From NCBI GenBank assembly GCA_963524205.1, contig CAURED010000012.1, positions 43,584 through 107,583 on the forward strand: a DNA stretch of 64,000 nt, written 5' to 3'. Numbering within the stretch: the first letter of the stretch is position 1; every line of letters starts with the position of its first letter. The notes under the pieces are model-generated. The model saw nothing but the letters and a program-made list of their open reading frames with translations, ran no database searches and had not been told where the DNA came from. Below are positions 58,803-64,000 of this stretch, piece by piece. This stretch comes from Aminipila sp963524205. GTDB taxonomy: Bacteria > Bacillota > Clostridia > Peptostreptococcales > Anaerovoracaceae. The position numbers and the translations under genes are program-made.

Positions 58803-60461
58803 TTAAATTCTCGCTTTTATTCGGCCGCACGTTCTTTCTTCACCAAGAATCTGCTGGATTTCCCAGATATCAGGTGATTGAGAACGACCCATTACAGCAA
58901 TACGGATAACTGTGCTGACATCACCAACATGTCCTTTATACTGGTCAGGATTTTTTTTGTAATCCTTAGGTTTTGCAGCATATCCAAGCTCTGTACCTAT
59001 ATTTCTGATTTTATCAAACCACACAGACTGATCGTCATTGTGGTCATAATTGGCTAAATAAGCAGTTAAAATGGCCTTCGAATCTTCATCACTTACATTT
59101 TGAGGATTAACATCTTCGATCTTGAAATAATCATCAAAGAAGTAACTAATAAATTCAAAGATCTGTTTTGCAAAGATTAAGTCTTTTCTTGGCTTGGCAC
59201 CTTCACGTCCAAGATCAAGAATTTTTTCGATATATTCTTCATTCCCTTCAAAGAGGGGAAGAATCTCAGGGGTAAATTCTCTGGACCAGTCTTTCATAAA
59301 TTTACAAAGGTCAGATGCAGGAATTTTAACAAGTACATCTTTGCAGATATCATTTAATTTATTTAAGTCAAATAACGCACCCGAATTGCTCATTTTTTCA
59401 ACTGTAAATTCAAATTCATTAATAGGGGCATCAGGATTTGCTATACGCCATTCTTCAAAGTTTGAGTTTAAAATAGTCATAAGATATTCCCTGACAGCAG
59501 CAGGGTGATATCCTTCATTTCTATAGTAATCTAATGAAAGCTCAGGGTCTTTTCGTTTGGAGAGTTTTCTTTTATTGCCTTCTTCGTCAAGTTTCATAAG
59601 CTGCGCTGTGTGGCAGAAAACCGGCATTTCAAATCCAAGTTTTTCAAACAATTCAACATGAATAGGAAGCGATGGCAACCATTCAGCTCCTCTTACCACG
59701 TGTGTAGTTCTCATAAAATGGTCATCAACTACATGGGCAAAGTGATAGGTTGGAATACCATTGGCTTTTAAGATTACTACATCCTGATTATTTTCAGGCA
59801 TGGTTAAAGTCCCTCTGATACCATCCTCCACGGATATAGTTTTAACTTCTTCAGTTGGAAGTTCATGGTTACCGTCAGATTTTAATCGAATGACGTATGC
59901 TTTACCAGCATTAATATTTTCTTCTACTTCTTCTAAAGAAAGGGAACGGTTTACAGCCCATTTGCCATATATACCAAAGTTTTCCTTGTTTGTTTCCTGT
60001 TTTGCATGTATTTCTTCAAGTTGCTCAGAAGTCAGGAAACAAGGGTAAGCTTGTCCTTTTTGGATAAGTTCTTTAACAAAGCACTGATAAATTTCACCTC
60101 GCTGACTTTGGTAATAAGGCCCGTAATTACCAATGTGACCGTCAATAGTAGCACCCTCATCAAAGTTGATATCAAAAAATCGAAGGGAATTTATAATAAC
60201 TTCTACAGCACCATCAACATAGCGCTTGTCATCAGTATCTTCAATTCTAAGATAGAAAGTACCGCCACTTTGGTGAGCAAGTCTTTCATCAACAAAAGCA
60301 CCATAAAGGTTGCCTAAGTGAATAAAACCTGTTGGGCTTGGTCCCAGTCTTGTGACTTTCGCACCTGCAGCAAATTGTCTTTCAGGGAAAATTTCCTCAT
60401 AATCAGCAGGTGATTTAGTAATATGCGGAAATAGTAAATCCGCTAATTTATTGTAATTCAT
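58803..60461 (-). CDS. gltX: Glutamyl-tRNA synthetase family protein
   Basis: 552 residues, a class I synthetase. RLGPSPTGFIHLGNLYGAF holds the HIGH-type motif (IHLG), YLRIEDTDDKRY follows, and KRKLSKRKDPELSL is the KMSKS-type loop. The C-terminal part (about 330-552) is all-helical, as in GluRS rather than the beta-barrel of GlnRS. It is longer than typical bacterial GluRS (about 470-490), with a tail ending QQILGEERTCGRIKARI. Annotated as GluRS; a bacterial GlnRS-like role cannot be fully excluded. GGAGGAAAAAT ribosome site. Confidence 0.92.
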   Translation of the reverse strand: MNYNKLADLLFPHITKSPADYEEIFPERQFAAGAKVTRLGPSPTGFIHLGNLYGAFVDERLAHQSGGTFYLRIEDTDDKRYVDGAVEVIINSLRFFDINFDEGATIDGHIGNYGPYYQSQRGEIYQCFVKELIQKGQAYPCFLTSEQLEEIHAKQETNKENFGIYGKWAVNRSLSLEEVEENINAGKAYVIRLKSDGNHELPTEEVKTISVEDGIRGTLTMPENNQDVVILKANGIPTYHFAHVVDDHFMRTTHVVRGAEWLPSLPIHVELFEKLGFEMPVFCHTAQLMKLDEEGNKRKLSKRKDPELSLDYYRNEGYHPAAVREYLMTILNSNFEEWRIANPDAPINEFEFTVEKMSNSGALFDLNKLNDICKDVLVKIPASDLCKFMKDWSREFTPEILPLFEGNEEYIEKILDLGREGAKPRKDLIFAKQIFEFISYFFDDYFKIEDVNPQNVSDEDSKAILTAYLANYDHNDDQSVWFDKIRNIGTELGYAAKPKDYKKNPDQYKGHVGDVSTVIRIAVMGRSQSPDIWEIQQILGEERTCGRIKARI

Positions 60462-60481
60462 ATTTTTCCTCCATTTATTAT

Positions 60482-61393
60482 TTAGTCAACGTAATCATAT
60501 GCTACGGGTTTGACATCTTTTGTAAGTGGGTAAAAGTTATACCCTTTAGCTTTTAAATCCTCTAGGATACTTGGTAATGCAGATAATGTATCGGATTTAT
60601 TACTTAAGTCATGCATCAAAACAATAGACTTATCATATTTTTGTACACCGCTTACCACATTAGTGTAAATCTGGTCTCTAGTAACAGTACTAGTAGCATC
60701 ATCTGCAGAAACATTCCAGTCATAATATGTATAGCCTCTTCTTAGCATTTCAGAAATAGTCTGCTGATAAACAGCTCTGTCATAGGAATTAATACTGCCT
60801 CCTGGAAATCTAAAAATCTCTGGCTTTACGCCCGTTACTTGTTCGAGCATTAACGCGGTCTGTGCAAAATCATCTAAGAAAGCACCGGTTGATTGGTATA
60901 TAGTTGCATATTGGTGACAAGTACTATGAACTCCAATGGTGTGACCTTCCTCAATCATCCTTTTGTATAATGCCTGAGATTCCATGCTATCACTATAATT
61001 AATAAAAAAAGTTGCTTTTACGTTATGTTCTTTAAGTATATCCAAAATTTGGGGAGTTAAACTGGAAGGACCATCGTCAAAAGATAAATAAACGGATTTT
61101 GGTAAATCGTTATTGTATATAAAATCATTTTCAATCGCCAGCTTAGGGTACAACTTTTGATACTCAAAAGAAGCTGTGGAATTTTCAGAATTATGATTAT
61201 CTAAGATCATATTTGAATCAGAACTTATGGAAGGACTTTCAGCGGTTACGGCTAAGCCATTTTCTTGAAGAACTTTTTTCATATGGTGATTAGAAATGCC
61301 CATAAATACACATGAAGATACCGAAAAAATAACAACTAGAGCCATAACTATTAATATTGCGTGTTTAAAAAAACGAACACTTCCAAAATACAT
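60482..61393 (-). CDS. Polysaccharide deacetylase (NodB family), membrane-anchored
   Basis: 303 residues. N-terminal membrane helix (about 10-32). The NodB domain covers about 95-290 with all five usual motifs: LSFDDGPSS (catalytic Asp pair), HSTCHQY (HSxxH-type metal site), RFPGGS (RxPxG/Y), DWN and a final LMHD (LxH-type). It is likely to deacetylate peptidoglycan or another surface glycan, often giving lysozyme resistance. It is first in a minus-strand operon 20 bp before gltX. Compared with the deacetylase at 54534, its catalytic motifs are standard. Confidence 0.93.
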   Translation of the reverse strand: MYFGSVRFFKHAILIVMALVVIFSVSSCVFMGISNHHMKKVLQENGLAVTAESPSISSDSNMILDNHNSENSTASFEYQKLYPKLAIENDFIYNNDLPKSVYLSFDDGPSSLTPQILDILKEHNVKATFFINYSDSMESQALYKRMIEEGHTIGVHSTCHQYATIYQSTGAFLDDFAQTALMLEQVTGVKPEIFRFPGGSINSYDRAVYQQTISEMLRRGYTYYDWNVSADDATSTVTRDQIYTNVVSGVQKYDKSIVLMHDLSNKSDTLSALPSILEDLKAKGYNFYPLTKDVKPVAYDYVD

Positions 61394-61430
61394 TTTGACA
61401 CCTTCCTTTTAAGCTAAATAATATAATCTT

Positions 61431-61439
61431 AGTATAACA
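61431..61439 (-). promoter_or_regulatory. Extended -10 promoter of the minus-strand operon
   Basis: On the minus strand TGT-TATACT, about 40 bases upstream of the deacetylase start. Confidence 0.55.
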
Positions 61440-61524
61440 TAAACCCAATATCTAGGACCACAAAAAAGTTATTTTTTTTAAGACGCTGCAGCAAAAATAA
61501 TATCTATATATCCTTTAGAATTCC

Positions 61525-61553
61525 TTGAAATTTGCCAAATATTTTGATAAAAT
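61525..61553 (+). promoter_or_regulatory. Sigma-A promoter of thrC
   Basis: TTGAAA (61525-61530), exact 17-base spacer, TAAAAT (61548-61553) with TG extension, 34 bases before the start codon. No T-box or riboswitch fits in so short a leader. Confidence 0.8.
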
Positions 61554-61587
61554 GGGGGACAATAGTTTTAGATAAAGGAGAACGGTT

Positions 61588-63066
61588 ATGATTAATTACG
61601 TAAGTACACGTGGAAGTATAAATAATAAAACAGCAGCACAGGCTGTTATTCAGGGGATTTCAGAAGATAAAGGCCTTTATGTACCTATGCAGCTGCCAAC
61701 ATTGCCATTTAAATTAGAGGAAATGGTGGGAAAGACATATCAGGAGATAGCTTTTAAAGTAATATCTGCATTTTTTACAGATTATACGGAGGAAGAAATG
61801 AAGGCTTGTGTAAATGGGGCCTATGATAGCAAGTTTGAAGAGAAGGAAATAGCACCTCTGGTAAAAGGTGGCTCGGCCTATTTCTTAGAACTATATCATG
61901 GGAGAACAGCTGCTTTTAAAGATATGGCACTTTCAATTCTACCTTATCTTTTAACCACTGCAATGAAGAAAGAAAAAGAAGATAAAAGGATTTGCATTCT
62001 AACTGCTACATCTGGAGATACAGGGAAAGCAGCACTTGAAGGATTTGCGGATGTACCTGGAACTGAAATCATAGTATTTTATCCGAATCAAGGGGTTAGT
62101 CAGGTACAGGAAAGACAGATGGTTACTCAGGAGGGGGCAAATACACATGTATTTGCGATTAAGGGAAACTTTGATGATGCTCAGACTGGGGTTAAGAAAA
62201 TTTTTAACGATACTGACTTTGCAGCAGAACTGGCTAAAATCAACTGTAAATTATCATCTGCAAATTCCATTAATATTGGAAGACTTGTTCCTCAGGTTGC
62301 TTATTATGTTTATTCTTATACAAAGATGATGGAAAAAGGTGTGCTTAAAGCAGGCGAAAAGATGAATGTAGTTGTTCCAACAGGAAACTTCGGAAACATC
62401 CTTGCCGCTTATTATGCAAAGCAGATGGGAATCCCTATGGGCAGATTAATTTGTGCTTCCAATGAAAATAAAGTTTTGACAGATTTTATAAATACTGGAG
62501 TTTATGATATTAAGAGAGATTTTTATTTGACCAATTCACCATCAATGGACATTTTAATTTCCAGCAATCTTGAAAGATTACTATATCATTTATCTGGTGG
62601 TAATGCAGTAGAGATTAAGGGACTTATGGACAGCCTTGACAAAGAAAGAATTTATAAAGTAAGTGACAAGATTCAGGACGGATTAAAAGACTTTTATGCA
62701 GGATTCGCTACAATTGACGAAACAAATAATGCAATTGGTACAATGTATGAAGATAATGGATATCTTATGGATACTCACACTGGTGTTGCATATAAAGTTT
62801 ATCAGGATTATGTGGCAGAAACAGGTGACAATACGCCTACGGTCATAGCATCAACTGCAAGTGCCTATAAGTTCGCAGATAGTGTAGCTAAGTCTATTGG
62901 ATTAGGCGAAGAAAAAGATGGGTTCGCATATGTTCAGGCACTTAATAAGAAAACTGGCGTGAGAATTCCAGCTGGATTAAAAGACCTTGAAAATAAAGAA
63001 ATCAGGCATACAGGTGTACTTGATATTGAACAGATGAAAGAATCAATAAAGGCTTCATTAGTATAG
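61588..63066 (+). CDS. thrC: Threonine synthase
   Basis: PLP enzyme converting O-phosphohomoserine to threonine. 492 residues, the longer class with N-terminal YVSTRGSINNKTAAQAVIQG. The PLP lysine is K111 in GRTAAFKDMALS. Other signatures: LTATSGDTGKAALEGF, QGVSQVQERQM, NSINIGRLVPQ and NVVVPTGNFGNILAAYYAK. Monocistronic with its own promoter; hom and thrB are not in the window. AAAGGAGAA ribosome site. Confidence 0.96.
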   Translation: MINYVSTRGSINNKTAAQAVIQGISEDKGLYVPMQLPTLPFKLEEMVGKTYQEIAFKVISAFFTDYTEEEMKACVNGAYDSKFEEKEIAPLVKGGSAYFLELYHGRTAAFKDMALSILPYLLTTAMKKEKEDKRICILTATSGDTGKAALEGFADVPGTEIIVFYPNQGVSQVQERQMVTQEGANTHVFAIKGNFDDAQTGVKKIFNDTDFAAELAKINCKLSSANSINIGRLVPQVAYYVYSYTKMMEKGVLKAGEKMNVVVPTGNFGNILAAYYAKQMGIPMGRLICASNENKVLTDFINTGVYDIKRDFYLTNSPSMDILISSNLERLLYHLSGGNAVEIKGLMDSLDKERIYKVSDKIQDGLKDFYAGFATIDETNNAIGTMYEDNGYLMDTHTGVAYKVYQDYVAETGDNTPTVIASTASAYKFADSVAKSIGLGEEKDGFAYVQALNKKTGVRIPAGLKDLENKEIRHTGVLDIEQMKESIKASLV

Positions 63067-63077
63067 TGAGATTACAG

Positions 63078-63120
63078 GCTGTCTTAAATAAATAATTAGT
63101 TTGAGACAGCTTTTATTTAA
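63078..63120 (+). terminator. Terminator of thrC
   Basis: GGCTGTCT (63078-63085 region) pairs with AGACAGC (63104-63110) across an AT-rich loop, then TTTTATTT. mgsA begins 15 bases later, so read-through could express it. Confidence 0.65.
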
Positions 63121-63134
63121 GATGGAGGTAGAGG

Positions 63135-63611
63135 ATGAATTACGAACAAGTAATACATACTATGGAAAAGCAAAAAAGGGTTGCCCTTGTAGCTCACGAT
63201 AATAGGAAAGCAGCGCTAGTGGCATGGTGTGAGGAAAATAGGCATACATTAAAAAGACATTTCCTGTTAGGGACGGGTACTACTTCAAAATTAATTGCAG
63301 AAGCCACAGGTTTACCAGTGAAAGGGTTTAAAAGTGGACCATTGGGTGGAGATCAGCAAATAGGCGCAAGAATTGCCCAAGGTGAAATTGATATGCTTAT
63401 ATTTTTCTGGGATCCACTTGAAGCTCAGCCCCATGATCCAGATGTTAAAGCATTACTTCGTATTGCTGCTGTTTACGATATACCAGTTGCTAATAATCGC
63501 GCAACTGCGGATTTTCTTATATCTTCGGAATACATGAATGGTGAGTATAAACATGAAGTGTTTGATTACAATAAGATTCTTGAAGAAAGAGTGAAAAATC
63601 TCTCGAAATAA
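63135..63611 (+). CDS. mgsA: Methylglyoxal synthase
   Basis: Converts dihydroxyacetone phosphate to methylglyoxal and phosphate, a bypass of lower glycolysis under phosphate limitation. 158 residues. VALVAHDNRKAALVAW opens the MGS-like domain, LLGTGTTSKLI binds phosphate, GPLGGDQQIGARIAQGEIDMLIFFWDPLEAQPHDPDVKAL carries the catalytic Asp and the family signature, and IPVANNRATADFL closes it. AGGTAGAGG ribosome site. It follows thrC by 68 bp. Confidence 0.95.
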   Translation: MNYEQVIHTMEKQKRVALVAHDNRKAALVAWCEENRHTLKRHFLLGTGTTSKLIAEATGLPVKGFKSGPLGGDQQIGARIAQGEIDMLIFFWDPLEAQPHDPDVKALLRIAAVYDIPVANNRATADFLISSEYMNGEYKHEVFDYNKILEERVKNLSK

Positions 63612-63618
63612 AATTGGC

Positions 63619-63695
63619 ATATGACAACTGCTTTAAATTTACTGCACTAGAGGTGGGATTCTACTAGAACATTAACTATAAAGCAGAGGTCATAT
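63619..63695. repeat. 77-nt palindromic element after mgsA
   Basis: Nested arms: TATGAC (63620-63625) with GTCATA (63689-63694), CTGCTTTA (63628-63635) with TAAAGCAG (63679-63686), and CTAG (63647-63650) with CTAG (63664-63667). The two 31-nt halves match inversely at about 22 positions. It lacks a T-run, so it is either a structured RNA or a miniature inverted-repeat element; family not recognised. Confidence 0.65.
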
Positions 63696-63832
63696 AGTAA
63701 GGGTACTTTTATAGTATATCCATTAAAGGTGTAACAGTCCCTACTCTAATGGGTAGTTTTTGCAAAAAAAATGCAAAATTATTCTTTTTATTTATAGATT
63801 TATTCTTTTTCAAATAAAAAATAATAAAAATA

Positions 63833-63861
63833 TTGAAATGCTAGTAAGATTGTAGTATAAT
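63833..63861 (+). promoter_or_regulatory. Promoter of tRNA-Ser
   Basis: TTGAAA (63833-63838), exact 17-base spacer, consensus TATAAT (63856-63861), about 50 bases before the tRNA. Confidence 0.85.
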
Positions 63862-63912
63862 AGCAAATGCGTCTGATAAAGAGAAGCAATATAAACAAAA
63901 GAATAACTATGT

Positions 63913-64000
63913 GGAGGATTGACCGAGTGGCTAAGGAGCTCGCCTGGAAAGCGAGTAAGGTGTAACAGCCCCGTGGGTTCGAGTCCCATGTCCTCCGCCA
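63913..64000 (+). tRNA. tRNA-Ser (anticodon GGA)
   Basis: 88 nt ending at the window edge with encoded CCA. Acceptor stem GGAGGAT pairs with GTCCTCC (one G-T pair), discriminator G. Anticodon stem CTCGC/GCGAG encloses CTGGAAA, anticodon GGA at 63946-63948, reading UCC and UCU. The long variable arm (TAAGGTGTAACAGCCCC region) is typical of serine tRNA, and the T-loop reads GGTTCGAGTCC. Confidence 0.97.

Noticed and set aside
1..64000. Prophage, insertion sequence or toxin-antitoxin system
   Set aside because: No transposase, integrase, phage structural or toxin/antitoxin gene was found on either strand.

Overview
This 64 kb window is chromosomal DNA of a low-GC, spore-forming anaerobe of the class Clostridia. 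Evidence for that placement: AT-rich DNA, strong AGGAGG-type ribosome binding sites, the cdaA-cdaR-glmM-glmS block, the rho/prmC/prfA/tsaC/rpiB/upp cluster, a GerMN lipoprotein, a tiny YjcZ-like membrane protein, a clostridial 3-hydroxybutyryl-CoA dehydrogenase and a raiA-type structured RNA. I cannot name the genus with confidence. I see no prophage, insertion sequence or CRISPR array.

Layout. (1) 1-18.8 kb is the end of a surface-polysaccharide region: a cut glycosyltransferase, a lipoprotein with a zinc-peptidase motif, galE, an O-antigen-ligase-type polymerase and initiating sugar transferase on the minus strand, a stalk-domain protein, a PglF/EpsC-type dehydratase, pgi, an isolated hbd, and two tandem LCP ligases that attach polymers to the wall. 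(2) 18.8-29 kb is a housekeeping block for termination, translation and nucleotide supply: rho, yqhQ-like, prmC, an inserted MFS permease, rpmE, prfA, tsaC, rpiB, upp, tyrS. (3) 29-38.4 kb looks like an envelope-stress island: an ECF sigma factor, its decayed anti-sigma gene, a MacB-like ABC transporter with an exported NEW3/CARDB-type protein, and an OmpR-type response regulator with a multi-pass histidine kinase. An ECF-type promoter, a palindromic operator, a leader terminator and matching TTAAGA repeat arrays suggest layered control. (4) 38.5-43.2 kb holds a decayed GGDEF gene, nadE, a 740-bp non-coding stretch and a PD-(D/E)XK-like gene behind a promoter carrying two near-identical operators. 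(5) 43.2-58 kb: yhaM, a headless CCA-enzyme-like gene, recD2, comF, raiA RNA, hpf, cdaA, cdaR, glmM, glmS, a polysaccharide deacetylase, a GerMN lipoprotein, ahcY and a 31-residue membrane protein. (6) 58-64 kb: a minus-strand operon (deacetylase, glutamyl/glutaminyl-tRNA synthetase, acyl-ACP thioesterase), then thrC, mgsA and tRNA-Ser(GGA) ending exactly at the window edge.

The most interesting signals are these: a three-copy, two-hairpin intergenic element with apparently covarying stems (10377, 23822, 27483); the CCA-adding-enzyme paralogue lacking its catalytic head beside the YhaM exoribonuclease; the ECF/ABC/two-component island with a broken anti-sigma gene; the paired operators at 42274-42322; and a 77-nt palindromic element after mgsA. 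All calls were made by reading the sequence; no database search or folding program was run.
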